A stretch of 64,000 nucleotides of DNA from Actinomyces oris (GTDB lineage Bacteria; Actinomycetota; Actinomycetes; Actinomycetales; Actinomycetaceae): NCBI RefSeq assembly GCF_001937665.1, contig NZ_MSKL01000025.1, positions 62,001 through 126,000 on the forward strand, read 5' to 3'. Below are positions 17,744 through 26,421 of the stretch, one piece after another (the stretch's first letter is position 1; each line of letters begins with the position of its first letter). The notes under the pieces were generated by a model. The model saw nothing but the letters and a program-made list of their open reading frames with translations, did not search any database and was not told where the DNA came from. The position numbers and the translations under genes were made by a program.

Positions 17744-18538
17744 GTGAGCAGCAGTGAGCCCGTTCGCCCGCACCGCCCTCAACACCTCCCCGCCCGAGTC
17801 CGACGAGCCTTGCCAGCACTCCCACTCCTGTGCACCCTGACACTCAGCGCCTGCGGCATGAGTGGCACAACATCCTCCGAAGCCGCATCCGCCCCATCCG
17901 CTCAGGAGACACCCTCGGCCTCACACTCAGCAGCCGCCTCTCCATCCGGGGGCGGGCCGAAGCCGTCCGCAGCACAGACGCAGACCGCATCGGGATCCTC
18001 ATCTCCGTCGACGCAGGCCACTGACGGCCCCAGTCCCACACCGGCGAACACCGCCCCCGACCGCAGCACGCTCCTCAATGCCTCGCTGCCCCTGCCCTCA
18101 ACCTGCACAGCCGGCGGCCCCGTTTCCTTCTCCGGCGGACAGGCCTCTTTGAGCTTCGGAGGATTCGCCAGGATCGAGGACCCCTCGGCCACCTACATCC
18201 TCGACGGCACTCCCACCACCGCCGTGGCACTGACCTGCAACGGCGGCGGATCGGCAGCCTTCCCCTCCCTGGCGTTCTACGACGACGAACTGAGTCTCGT
18301 CGCCTCCTACGACCTGTCGAGGATCGGTGGCGCAGAATCCCACGAGCCGGTTATCACGTCACTGGAACCCCGGGGCGACATCCTGCACGTGGAGTGGAGC
18401 AACGAGAAGCTCCCCACCGATACCACCGGAACGCACACCGGCTCAGGCACGGGCAGCGCCGACCTGAGCTGGAACGGGACGTCGTTCGACAAATCGAACA
18501 CCACGGTCCACGACGCCCAGGGAAACCAGGTGGGCTAG
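17744..18538 (+). CDS. predicted lipoprotein of unknown function
   Basis: 264 residues. Lipoprotein signal peptide with basic N-region, hydrophobic core LPALPLLCTLTL and lipobox LSAC (lipidated Cys37). A Ser/Ala/Thr/Pro-rich linker (about 40-115), typical of surface tethers, precedes a compact domain with SFSGGQASLSFGGFARIEDPSATYILDG and a two-cysteine pattern (STCTAGG ... LTCNGGG) that may form a disulfide. I do not recognise the domain. GTG at 17744 chosen because it directly precedes the signal peptide. Convergent with folC, 14 bases away. Confidence 0.72.
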   Translation: MSSSEPVRPHRPQHLPARVRRALPALPLLCTLTLSACGMSGTTSSEAASAPSAQETPSASHSAAASPSGGGPKPSAAQTQTASGSSSPSTQATDGPSPTPANTAPDRSTLLNASLPLPSTCTAGGPVSFSGGQASLSFGGFARIEDPSATYILDGTPTTAVALTCNGGGSAAFPSLAFYDDELSLVASYDLSRIGGAESHEPVITSLEPRGDILHVEWSNEKLPTDTTGTHTGSGTGSADLSWNGTSFDKSNTTVHDAQGNQVG

Positions 18539-18552
18539 AAAACCAGGACGGA

Positions 18553-20355
18553 TCAGGGCCTGCCGAACAGGGCGCGGGCCTCTGCGGCCAGGACCACGGA
18601 GCCGACGATCAGGACTCCCGAGGCGGTCAACGGGGTGTCGTGCCCCTCGGACAGGGCGACGGCCTGAGCCACGCCCTCGCCGAGCTGCCGGCTCACGACG
18701 ACACGGTCGGCGCCGTAGACCTCCCGGGCGACCTCGCCCAGGTCGTCGACGTCCATGGCCCGGGGCGAGTCGATGGGGACGCATACGACGGCATCGGTCA
18801 CGGGCTCCAGGCCCGCCAGGATGCCCTCGGCATCCTTGTCCGCCATGACGCCCAGGACTGCAACGAGGTGCTGGAAGCCGAAGGCCTCCTCGATGGCCCC
18901 GGTGAGGGCCTCGATGCCGTGGGGGTTGTGTCCGGCATCGACCAGGACCGTGGGCGAGGAGCGCAGGACCTCCAGGCGGCCGGGACTGGTGACCGAGGCG
19001 AAACCATCCTCAACGATGCGGGCGGGCACCTGGCGGCCGCCGTGGATCGCCTCGGCGGCCGCCAGGGCCAGCAGGGCGTTGCGGGCCTGGTACTCCCCGT
19101 GCAGGGGGACGAAGACGTCCTCGTAGACGGCTGCGGCGGTGGCCAGCGTGACGAGCTGACCACCGACGGCGAGCTGGCGGTCGAGGACCCGCAGGACACC
19201 GGCCTCCGGCGAGGTGGGATCCTCCTCCGGATCGCACTCGCGGCGCACAACGGCCCGGTGCAAGGCTGCGGCCTGCTCGATCTCGGCAGCGGCGTCGGGG
19301 ACCTGATGGGCGACGATGACGGTGGAGCCGTCCTTGATGATGCCGGCCTTCTCGTGAGCGATCTCGGTGATCGAGGAGCCCAGCCAACGCTCATGGTCGC
19401 GCCCGATGGGGGTAATGACGGCGACGTCGGAGCCGATGACGTTCGTGGCGTCCCATCGCCCGCCCAGGCCCACCTCGATGACGGCCACGTCGACGGGATA
19501 GTCGGCGAAGGCGGCCAGAGCCATGACGGCCAGGACCTCGAAGAATGACAGGCGAGGCCCACCGGCGGCCTGGGAGCGCTCGTCGACCATGGCGACGTAA
19601 GGGGCCACGTCCTCCCAGGCGGCGATGAACCCTTCCTCACTGATCGGTTCACCGTCGAGGCTGATGCGCTCACGGATGGTGGCCAGATGCGGGGAGGTGA
19701 AGTGACCGGTGCGCATGCCGCCGGAGGCCAGAAGGCGCTCGGTCATACGGGCGGTGGAGGTCTTGCCGTTGGTGCCGGTGATGTGAACGGTACGATAGGT
19801 GCGCTCGGGGTTGCCCAGGAGATCAAGGACGGCCTCGACCCGTTCCAGGGAGGGCTGGACCTGGTGCTCGGGAGCGCGCGCGAGAATCTCGGCCTCGACC
19901 TCGCGCATACGGGCAGAGACCTCGACGCCGCGGGCAGCGGCCTCCAGGTCTCGCAAGTGCTCGTCCTCGGAGTCGTCGGGAAGCTGGGGCTCCCAAGAGT
20001 CCCAGTCATCGGAGTCGTCGGCGTCGGCCTCGGCAAGGAGCTCCTCGAGGCGGTCGGCGTCACCGCCGGGGATCATGTTGGCGGCGACGAGCTCACGCAG
20101 AGCCTCAAGGTCCTCACGGTCCTGAGCCTCGGCGTCGGCCTCCTGCTGAGCACCGACCTCCTGAAGATCGGAGACGGAGACGCTCAGCCCCTCGGCCGGA
20201 TCTGGGGCGCCCGCGGCCTCCAGGTAGGGCAGGAGATCAGGGTCGACACCGGTCTCACCGAAGACGGCGTCGACGACCTCCTCCCCCGTGGCACCCTCGG
20301 GGATGCCGAAGGCGGCGCCGGGACTGATCTGCTTGGAGTCGTCGTCTGCGGGCAC
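18553..20355 (-). CDS. folC: bifunctional folylpolyglutamate/dihydrofolate synthase with acidic N-terminal extension
   Basis: 600 residues; adds glutamate to dihydropteroate and to reduced folates. The Mur-ligase-like core starts near residue 170 with the P-loop in VHITGTNGKTSTARM. It continues with TSPHLATIRERI, the EVGLGGRWDATNVI loop, and a C-terminal domain with TVLVDAGHNPHGI. Typical FolC is about 430-500 residues; here about 150 extra N-terminal residues are strongly acidic (runs of Asp/Glu such as EADADDSDDWDSWEPQLPDD) and predicted disordered or helical. GTG at 20355 is preceded by AAAGGA; a start at residue about 135 (MREVEAEILARA) would give a normal-length protein and cannot be excluded. 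Confidence 0.9.
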   Translation of the reverse strand: MPADDDSKQISPGAAFGIPEGATGEEVVDAVFGETGVDPDLLPYLEAAGAPDPAEGLSVSVSDLQEVGAQQEADAEAQDREDLEALRELVAANMIPGGDADRLEELLAEADADDSDDWDSWEPQLPDDSEDEHLRDLEAAARGVEVSARMREVEAEILARAPEHQVQPSLERVEAVLDLLGNPERTYRTVHITGTNGKTSTARMTERLLASGGMRTGHFTSPHLATIRERISLDGEPISEEGFIAAWEDVAPYVAMVDERSQAAGGPRLSFFEVLAVMALAAFADYPVDVAVIEVGLGGRWDATNVIGSDVAVITPIGRDHERWLGSSITEIAHEKAGIIKDGSTVIVAHQVPDAAAEIEQAAALHRAVVRRECDPEEDPTSPEAGVLRVLDRQLAVGGQLVTLATAAAVYEDVFVPLHGEYQARNALLALAAAEAIHGGRQVPARIVEDGFASVTSPGRLEVLRSSPTVLVDAGHNPHGIEALTGAIEEAFGFQHLVAVLGVMADKDAEGILAGLEPVTDAVVCVPIDSPRAMDVDDLGEVAREVYGADRVVVSRQLGEGVAQAVALSEGHDTPLTASGVLIVGSVVLAAEARALFGRP

Positions 20356-20885
20356 TGTGCCATCCTTTACTCGACGTGGCGGGCTGGACAGAGGCTCTCT
20401 CACGTGCTCCCGCCCCGCCCTAATCTAGCCGAGGCTCCAGGGCGGACCGCACCACTCCCCTGGACTCCCGCCGGCCGACGTCCGACGGGATGACCGCTTG
20501 TCCAGCGCGCGTTGCGGCAGCGCAGGCTCCACACCTCTGGACACCCCCTGGACTCTCGCGATCCGAACGACCACGGAGTCGCCTGCCTCATTGACGCGTG
20601 AAGCCACGAACACAGACGCGCGCCTCCGTCACGATGAATGACAGGAAAATCATCTGAGCACAATCTCTCACAGCAGGACCCGGACATGCGCACAACAATT
20701 TCTCCTTAAATCTCTCTGAGCAGCCAACACGACTTATCACCCCCAACAATGCGAATACCATGATCGTTGGATAAAAACTCGATGAATACATCCTAATTCT
20801 CGGTGAAATGTTTGAGGAATTCACCAGGGAACCTTATGGATATAGGGGTAGACACACCCCCCACATGCCCGTCTAGGCTTTCTCC
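20356..20885. other. 530-bp divergent intergenic region upstream of folC and ugd
   Basis: The left half is GC-rich. The right half (about 20620-20860) is markedly AT-rich for this genome and has no credible gene; a 78-codon minus-strand frame at 20588-20824 looks random. It separates housekeeping folC from the exopolysaccharide locus and should hold the ugd promoter. Confidence 0.5.
20849..20880 (+). promoter_or_regulatory. candidate ugd promoter giving a leaderless mRNA
   Basis: TAGGCT at 20874-20879 has -10 character and ends 6 bases before the ugd ATG, with GACACA/TAGACA about 17-19 bases upstream as a weak -35. No Shine-Dalgarno precedes the ATG. Together these suggest transcription starting at or near the A of ATG. 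Confidence 0.4.
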
Positions 20886-22208
20886 ATGCGTTTGTCAGTG
20901 ATTGGTTGCGGATATCTCGGCGCTGTTCACGCTGCGTCAATGGCGGAGCTTGGACATGATGTAGTGGGCGTGGACGTCGACGCTCGCAAGGTAAATCTTC
21001 TGAGCGACGGCAGGGCCCCGTTCTTCGAGCCCGAGCTGGAAGGTCTTCTGGCTCGTAACGTGGAGGCCGGGCGCCTGACCTTCACCCAGGACTTCTCCGC
21101 CATTGAGGGCGCTCAGGTTCATTTCATCGGCGTGGGTACCCCACAGTCCGAGTCGGGGGCGGCGGACATGACCTACGTCGACGCAGCCGTGACCTCCATG
21201 CTCCCCCACCTGGGGCACTGCACCAGTGGCCCCGAGGTTGTCGCCGGCAAGTCCACGGTGCCCGTTGGCACCGCATCACGTCTGGCCCGGCTGATCGAGC
21301 CGGCCGGGGCGCTGCTGCTGTGGAATCCGGAGTTCCTGCGGGAGGGCTTCGCCGTTCAGGACACGCTGCGCCCGGATCGTATGGTCTACGGCCTGCCGGA
21401 GAATCCCGGTGCCGCTGCCAGCGCCCAGGAGACGATGGACGCGGTCTACGCACAGATCCTGGCCGCCGGCACTCCGCGCCTGGTCATGGACTACGCCACT
21501 GCCGAGCTGGTCAAGATCAGTGCGAACGCCTTCCTGGCCACGAAGATCTCCTTCATCAACGCCATGTCCCAGGTCTGCGACGCCGCGGGTGCCAACGTGA
21601 CGGCTCTCGCCGAGGCGATCGGTATGGACGACCGTATCGGCCGCCGTTTCCTGCGGGCCGGTATCGGCTTCGGTGGGGGCTGCCTGCCCAAGGACATCCG
21701 CGCCTTCCAGGCCCGTGCCGGCGAGCTCGGCGTCGGCGACGCCCTGGCCTTCCTCGCAGAGGTTGATCGGGTCAACGACACCATGCGCGCAGGCGTCATC
21801 CGCACAGTTAAGGAGATCCTCGGTGAGCGCACGTCCGCAGCCACGGTGACGGTACTCGGGGCCGCCTTCAAACCGGACAGCGACGACATGCGCAACTCCC
21901 CCGCCCTGGATCTCGCCGTGGAGCTGTCGGGCATGGTCGAGCGAGTCGTCGTGCATGACCCGGCCGCCGGCCCGATCCTCGCCGAGAGGACGAACCGTCC
22001 TTACGAGGTCGCCGCCTCCGCCCAGTCCGCCCTGGGGGGAACCGACCTTGTCATCATCGGCACGGAGTGGCGCGAGTACCAGGATCTCGACCCCGCCCAG
22101 GCGGCCGGCCTGGTGCGTACCCGCTACGTCATTGATGGACGCAACTGCCTGGACGCGCAGGCCTGGAAGGCGGCCGGATGGAGCTACCGGGGTATCGGAC
22201 GGCGGTGA
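20886..22208 (+). CDS. ugd: UDP-glucose 6-dehydrogenase
   Basis: 440 residues; oxidises UDP-glucose to UDP-glucuronate with two NAD+. Rossmann motif VIGCGYLGAVHAASMAELGHDVVGVD at the N-terminus, central dimerisation helix with KISANAFLATKISFINAMSQ, catalytic Cys in IGFGGGCLPKDI, and C-terminal GAAFKPDSDDMRNSPALDL and DGRNCLD segments. It would supply uronic acid for the adjacent exopolysaccharide. It is the only plus-strand gene of that locus and may be separately regulated. Confidence 0.95.
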   Translation: MRLSVIGCGYLGAVHAASMAELGHDVVGVDVDARKVNLLSDGRAPFFEPELEGLLARNVEAGRLTFTQDFSAIEGAQVHFIGVGTPQSESGAADMTYVDAAVTSMLPHLGHCTSGPEVVAGKSTVPVGTASRLARLIEPAGALLLWNPEFLREGFAVQDTLRPDRMVYGLPENPGAAASAQETMDAVYAQILAAGTPRLVMDYATAELVKISANAFLATKISFINAMSQVCDAAGANVTALAEAIGMDDRIGRRFLRAGIGFGGGCLPKDIRAFQARAGELGVGDALAFLAEVDRVNDTMRAGVIRTVKEILGERTSAATVTVLGAAFKPDSDDMRNSPALDLAVELSGMVERVVVHDPAAGPILAERTNRPYEVAASAQSALGGTDLVIIGTEWREYQDLDPAQAAGLVRTRYVIDGRNCLDAQAWKAAGWSYRGIGRR

Positions 22209-22249
22209 GCAGGGTGGGGCGGCGCGAAGTCAGCGCCGCCCCACCCTGC
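22209..22249. terminator. bidirectional terminator overlapping the wzx1 3' end
   Basis: Perfect 17-bp arms (22209-22225 and 22233-22249) with the 7-nt loop GAAGTCA lie immediately after the ugd stop. The wzx1 stop codon falls inside the loop and its last codons (..CRVGRR) are encoded by the right arm, so the terminator and coding end are shared. Confidence 0.8.
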
Positions 22250-23657
22250 AGGTTAGAGGTCCGGCCACCGCTCGAGCACTGCTGGTGAGAACCGTCATGT
22301 CGCTGGTCGCCAGGAGCGCCAGGCAGGCCCAGACTGCGGCGCTCAGCCATGAGCCGCCGTCGTAGGACGTGCCCACGGCCATGATGCTGAGCAGTGCGAG
22401 CTGGTAGGTGAGGCGAGGCCGGTCCATGGGCAGGTCGATGCGGTGCCTGAGATCTCGGGCCCGCACCACCAGGACGAGGGCGTAGGCCACCGCTCCGGCC
22501 AGGCCGGCGCCCCACGGGCCCATGAAGGGCACAAGAGCCACACCGAGGATCACGTTGACCACTGCTCCCAGTGCGGTGGAGGCCATGAGCATGCGACTGT
22601 TCATGAGAGCCTGGTAGAAGGTGCCGAAGAAGATGGTCATCACCCCGAAGGTCGCTGCCAGCATGAGCAGGGGGACGTAGCGCCACCCCTCGGCGAACTC
22701 GGCCTGGAGCATCACCCTGGAGATCGGCCGGTTCAGGGCGATGACCAGGCCCGCGGCCGTCAGAGTGGCCAGGGAGTAGCCCCGTAGAACGGAGCCGAAG
22801 AAGGCGCCGCGGTCGGGTGAGTTGATCTCTCGGGCGGTGGAGTACTGCCAGGCCTGCTGGAACACGGAGGCCACGATGTTGATGAGTGAGGGCATTTTGC
22901 TCGCTGCGGTGAAGAGCCCAGCGGATGCCAGGCCGCTGCCCCACAGGACCACGTACCGGCCTGAGACGCTCACCAGCCACCACGACAGCAGATTAGGCAC
23001 GAGCGGCAGGCTGTAGACGAGCATCCGGCGCAGCAGTTCACGATCGACCCGGAATGGAGCCAGGAACCGGTACTCGGCCGACCCCAGGAAGGCGGTAATG
23101 CCACCCACCAGGTAGCCGATGGAGTAGGACCACAGGTAGCCCTCGATGCCCGCGTGTGCGTGGACCAGGAGCACGTAGGTGGCCACGACCATGGCGAGCG
23201 CATTGATGAGCCCGTAGACCACGAAGCGGCGCACATGGCCCAGCCCTCGGGCGAGCTGGGTGGTGGCCTTGAAGACGCACACCGAGCAGAACAGGGCGAA
23301 GAAAGCCGCCGCGTGCTCCATGTCCCACAAGGCACTGCCCAGGGCACAGAGCGCCCCGGTACACACGATGCCGCCGCCCAGGACCACCAGGGAGCCGGCG
23401 AAGAGCTCGTCCTTGGGAACGTCGTCGTCAATGGAGAAACGGTAGAGGGCCTCGACCACACCCAAGGAGAGCAGCGGCAGCACGATCTCGATCGCACTGT
23501 TGAGCAGCTCGGCCGTTCCGTACTCACCAGCCGTCAAGGCGGTCGTGTACAGGGGCATGAGCACCAGAGAGACCGCCTTGACCGCCAGACCCCCCAGAGC
23601 GAAGACCAGGGTGTTGCCCAGCAGGAGCCTCATGCGCCCCTTATGGCTTGCCGACAC
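22230..23657 (-). CDS. polysaccharide repeat-unit flippase, copy 1 (Wzx/MATE fold)
   Basis: 475 residues with about 12-14 membrane helices of the polysaccharide transporter (MOP) superfamily, presumed to flip undecaprenyl-linked repeat units outward. N-terminus RLLLGNTLVFALGGLAVKAVSLVLMPLYTTALTAGEYG is typical. It is nearly identical over most of its length to the second copy at 24874-26313, with the divergence concentrated in the last about 20 residues. GTG start at 23657 lies within the end of the pyruvyltransferase gene (17-base overlap), indicating coupling. It is the last gene of the minus-strand locus. Confidence 0.9.
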   Translation of the reverse strand: MSASHKGRMRLLLGNTLVFALGGLAVKAVSLVLMPLYTTALTAGEYGTAELLNSAIEIVLPLLSLGVVEALYRFSIDDDVPKDELFAGSLVVLGGGIVCTGALCALGSALWDMEHAAAFFALFCSVCVFKATTQLARGLGHVRRFVVYGLINALAMVVATYVLLVHAHAGIEGYLWSYSIGYLVGGITAFLGSAEYRFLAPFRVDRELLRRMLVYSLPLVPNLLSWWLVSVSGRYVVLWGSGLASAGLFTAASKMPSLINIVASVFQQAWQYSTAREINSPDRGAFFGSVLRGYSLATLTAAGLVIALNRPISRVMLQAEFAEGWRYVPLLMLAATFGVMTIFFGTFYQALMNSRMLMASTALGAVVNVILGVALVPFMGPWGAGLAGAVAYALVLVVRARDLRHRIDLPMDRPRLTYQLALLSIMAVGTSYDGGSWLSAAVWACLALLATSDMTVLTSSARAVAGPLTCRVGRR

Positions 23658-23677
23658 CGAACTGGGCCTTCCACTTC
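22268..23677 (-). repeat. 1.4-kb direct repeat, left copy (contains wzx1)
   Basis: Nucleotide similarity to 24926-26333 is high over the flippase reading frame and continues about 20 bases upstream of its start codon (shared CACCGAACTG..CCTTCCAC). Outside these limits similarity stops. The boundaries are approximate, read by eye. Confidence 0.8.
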
Positions 23678-24627
23678 TCGATGAGGTCGAAGTCCAGGCC
23701 GTGGATCCTGGTGGGCCAGGAGGACTCGACCAGGTCGGCCAGATCGGTCTCGATGGAGTCGCGCTCCACCAGCGGCAGGGAGTAGTCCTTCGCCATCTCC
23801 CTCGCGCGGTAGTCGATGGCCACGATGATGGCGCGTCGTTTGCGCTGCAGGGCGAAAATGCCCCCGTGCAGGCGGTTCCCCACGTAGTCGACGCCTCGGT
23901 CGAGCACCTCCCGGAATCCCGCCAGGCTCGGCGTGACGATTTCGACGTCGTCGGCCACTCCCAGCGACTGCAGGTAGCTCAGGTCGTCGATGGACTGGGG
24001 CCAGAAGTGCAATCGCGAGTAGCTCCTGCGCAGCACGTCGACCATCGCCCGGTCCTTGCGCGGGTTCGGGTGGTAGGAGGTGAGAGTGAAGACCACCTCG
24101 TCGCCCTTGGCGTGGGGAATGGTCTCGCAGTGCTCGGAGGTCAGTCCCCACAGGGTGGGGCAGCCGGTGTTCCAGGCCCGTAGCCCCACCCGCTCCAGGA
24201 GATGCTTGGTGCGCTCGTCCCGCACCGAGTGCACGACCTTGTGGGACAGCACCTTGCGGTAGAGGGCCCGTGTGTAGAGGTTGACCGATGAGGAGTTGGC
24301 CCCCGCACCCACGCCCAGGCACACCGTTCCTGTGGCCATCCCGCAGTTGAGGTAGTTGATGTTCCACGTCGGCAGGGGCCGCAGCATATTCGTGTACAGG
24401 GCGTTGGTGCCGCACAGGAGCTTGATGTCAGCTCCTTTGAAGATGCTGAGCCGACGCTTGGACAGAAGATACTGTGCAGGCGTGTACATCGGGGTATGGG
24501 TGGCCAGGCGCATGACATAGTTCGAGGAGAACAGTTCGCGCCAGTTCATCTCAATGGATCGCCCAATGATCTCATCCCCCATATTGAGAGAACCAACGGA
24601 TGTATCCAAAAGAAGAATACGCTTCAT
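23641..24627 (-). CDS. polysaccharide pyruvyl transferase family protein
   Basis: 328 residues of the PF04230 family, which transfers pyruvate from phosphoenolpyruvate to sugars as a ketal. N-terminal LLLDTSVGSLNMGDEIIGRSIEMN and C-terminal GVDYVGNRLHGGIFALQRKRRAIIVAIDYRA (with the conserved RLHG segment) are diagnostic. It should add a negatively charged pyruvate to the exopolysaccharide. ATG at 24627 follows GAAGGGA. It lies between the two flippase copies. Confidence 0.85.
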   Translation of the reverse strand: MKRILLLDTSVGSLNMGDEIIGRSIEMNWRELFSSNYVMRLATHTPMYTPAQYLLSKRRLSIFKGADIKLLCGTNALYTNMLRPLPTWNINYLNCGMATGTVCLGVGAGANSSSVNLYTRALYRKVLSHKVVHSVRDERTKHLLERVGLRAWNTGCPTLWGLTSEHCETIPHAKGDEVVFTLTSYHPNPRKDRAMVDVLRRSYSRLHFWPQSIDDLSYLQSLGVADDVEIVTPSLAGFREVLDRGVDYVGNRLHGGIFALQRKRRAIIVAIDYRAREMAKDYSLPLVERDSIETDLADLVESSWPTRIHGLDFDLIEKWKAQFGVGKP

Positions 24628-24873
24628 AATCTTCCCTTCTTGCATTGGCAAGATGCTTCAATTCGACCAGCCAGGTCGGCTCGACAAGGATACGTTGTAT
24701 CCAAAGATTGGCTCTCTCACAGACATCACGGAAAGACAACAGGGATCACCGCACTGTACAGTTAAGACAAAACACACCGGTGGACACAAAAGCAATTTCA
24801 CAAGCGGGGCACTACATCGTTTCTTATCCCACAGAGTCGTTCCACCGTTCACATTCTGCGCGGGGATTCCCTG
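24628..24873. other. 246-bp AT-richer gap within the polysaccharide locus
   Basis: There is no coding sequence. It contains a short perfect hairpin GGATAC-GTT-GTATCC (24688-24702). It separates the second flippase from the pyruvyltransferase and may be a duplication junction or hold an internal promoter. Confidence 0.4.
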
Positions 24874-26313
24874 TCAGAGCCGGCGCAGCAGTCGCCCATT
24901 CCGACGTCCCAGGGACTCCGTCACAGCTCGAGCGCTGCTGGTGAGAACCGTCATGTCACTGGTTGCCAGCAGCCCCAGGCAGGTCCAGACCATGGCAGTC
25001 AGCCATAAGCCGCCGTCGAAGGACATGCACGCAGTGATACCGATGAGCAGCGCGAGCTGGTAGGTGAGGCGAGGGCGGTCTATGGGCAGGTTGATGCGGC
25101 GCCCAAGATCACATGCTCGCACCACCAGGACGAGCATGTAAGCCACCGCTCCGGACAGACCTGCGCCCCACGGCCCCATGAACGGGACGAGAGCCACACC
25201 GAGGATCACGTTGACCACCGCCCCCAGCGCGGTGGAGGCCATGAGAACACCGCTGTTCTTCAAGGCCTGGTAGAAGCTCTCGAAGAAGATGCTGATGACC
25301 CCGAAGGAGGCGACCAGCATGAGCAGGGGGACGTAGCGCCACCCCTCGGCGAACTCGGCCTGGAGCATCACCCTGGAGATCGGCCGGTTCAGGGCGATGA
25401 CCAGCCCGGCGACCGACAGGGTCGCCAGCGAGTATCCCCTCATCACGATGCCGAAGAAGGCTCCACGGTCAGGAGAGCTGATCTCTCGGGCAGTCGAGTA
25501 CTGCCATGCCTGCTGGAACACGGAGGCCACGATGTTGACCAGCGCAGGCATCTTGCTCGCCGCCGTGAAGAGCCCAGCAGCCGCGACTCCGCTGCCCCAC
25601 AGGACCACGTACCGGCCTGAAACGCTCACCAACCACCACGACAGCAGATTAGGCACGAGCGGCAGACTGTAGACGAGCATCCGGCGCAGCAGTTCACGAT
25701 CGACCCGGAAGGGCACCAGCAGCCGGTACTCGGCCGACCCCAGGAAGGCGGCAATGCCACCCACCAGGTAGCCGATGGTGAAGGACCACAGGTAGCCCTT
25801 CACACCCAAGTGTGCGTGGACCAGGAGCACGTAGGTGGCCACGACCATGGCGAGCGCATTGATGAGCCCGTAGACCACGAAACGGCGCACATGGCCCAAC
25901 CCACGGGCCAGTTGAGTCGTGGCCTTGAAGACGCACACCGAGCAGAACAGGACGAAGAAGGACACAGCGTGCTTGACGTCCCACACAGCGCCGGCCAGGG
26001 AGCACAGCACCCCAGCGCACACGACACCCCCGCCCAGGACCACCAGGGAGCCGGCGAAGAGCTCCTCCTTGGGAACGTCGTCATCAATGGAGAAACGGTA
26101 GAGGGCCTCGACCACGCCCGCCGACAGCAACGGCAGCACGATCTCGATCGCACTGTTGAGCAGCTCAGCCGTTCCGTACTCACCAGCCGTCAAGGCGGTC
26201 GTGTACAACGGCATGAGAACCAGGGAGACCGCCTTGACCGCCAGACCCCCCAGGGCAAAGACCAGGGTGTTACCCAGCAAGAATGCGATGCGGTCCTTAT
26301 AGTTCGCCGACAC
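24874..26313 (-). CDS. polysaccharide repeat-unit flippase, copy 2 (Wzx/MATE fold)
   Basis: 479-residue paralogue of the flippase at 22230-23657, with the same helix layout and long identical blocks (for example ALNRPISRVMLQAEFAEGWR and DLNLLSWWLVSVSGRYVV-like core). Changes are mostly conservative, so both copies look functional. GTG at 26313 is chosen by alignment with copy 1 and a GGAAGGTG upstream. The C-terminus (SLGRRNGRLLRRL) differs from copy 1. Downstream of the EpsG-like gene in the same direction. Confidence 0.9.
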   Translation of the reverse strand: MSANYKDRIAFLLGNTLVFALGGLAVKAVSLVLMPLYTTALTAGEYGTAELLNSAIEIVLPLLSAGVVEALYRFSIDDDVPKEELFAGSLVVLGGGVVCAGVLCSLAGAVWDVKHAVSFFVLFCSVCVFKATTQLARGLGHVRRFVVYGLINALAMVVATYVLLVHAHLGVKGYLWSFTIGYLVGGIAAFLGSAEYRLLVPFRVDRELLRRMLVYSLPLVPNLLSWWLVSVSGRYVVLWGSGVAAAGLFTAASKMPALVNIVASVFQQAWQYSTAREISSPDRGAFFGIVMRGYSLATLSVAGLVIALNRPISRVMLQAEFAEGWRYVPLLMLVASFGVISIFFESFYQALKNSGVLMASTALGAVVNVILGVALVPFMGPWGAGLSGAVAYMLVLVVRACDLGRRINLPIDRPRLTYQLALLIGITACMSFDGGLWLTAMVWTCLGLLATSDMTVLTSSARAVTESLGRRNGRLLRRL

Positions 26314-26333
26314 CGAACTGCACCTTCCACGTC
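24926..26333 (-). repeat. 1.4-kb direct repeat, right copy (contains wzx2)
   Basis: Partner of the repeat at 22268-23677, same orientation, about 1.25 kb of unique DNA (pyruvyltransferase gene and gap) between them. Homologous recombination between the copies would delete one flippase and the pyruvyltransferase. Confidence 0.8.
26297..26329 (-). pseudogene. remnant of a pyruvyltransferase 3' end upstream of wzx2
   Basis: Just upstream of and overlapping the wzx2 start, the minus strand reads WKVQFGVGEL-stop. It matches the last codons of the intact pyruvyltransferase, WKAQFGVGKP-stop, with the same overlap to the flippase start. This suggests the duplicated unit once included the pyruvyltransferase end; upstream codons show no further similarity. 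Confidence 0.5.
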
Positions 26334-26421
26334 GGGCTGGAGTCGCACCTCTCCCGCTGGCAGCCACCGCTCAGATCGCTGACATCGGTTCTACACGAAC
26401 TCGCAGAATGGACAGATTCCA

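Noticed and set aside
20588-20824. 78-codon minus-strand ORF upstream of ugd
   Set aside because: AT-rich promoter region, no recognisable protein features and no consistent codon bias.
26392-26421. Longer upstream remnant of the pyruvyltransferase before wzx2
   Set aside because: Only the last ten codons match; further upstream the frame shows no convincing similarity, so the remnant call is limited to 26297-26329.
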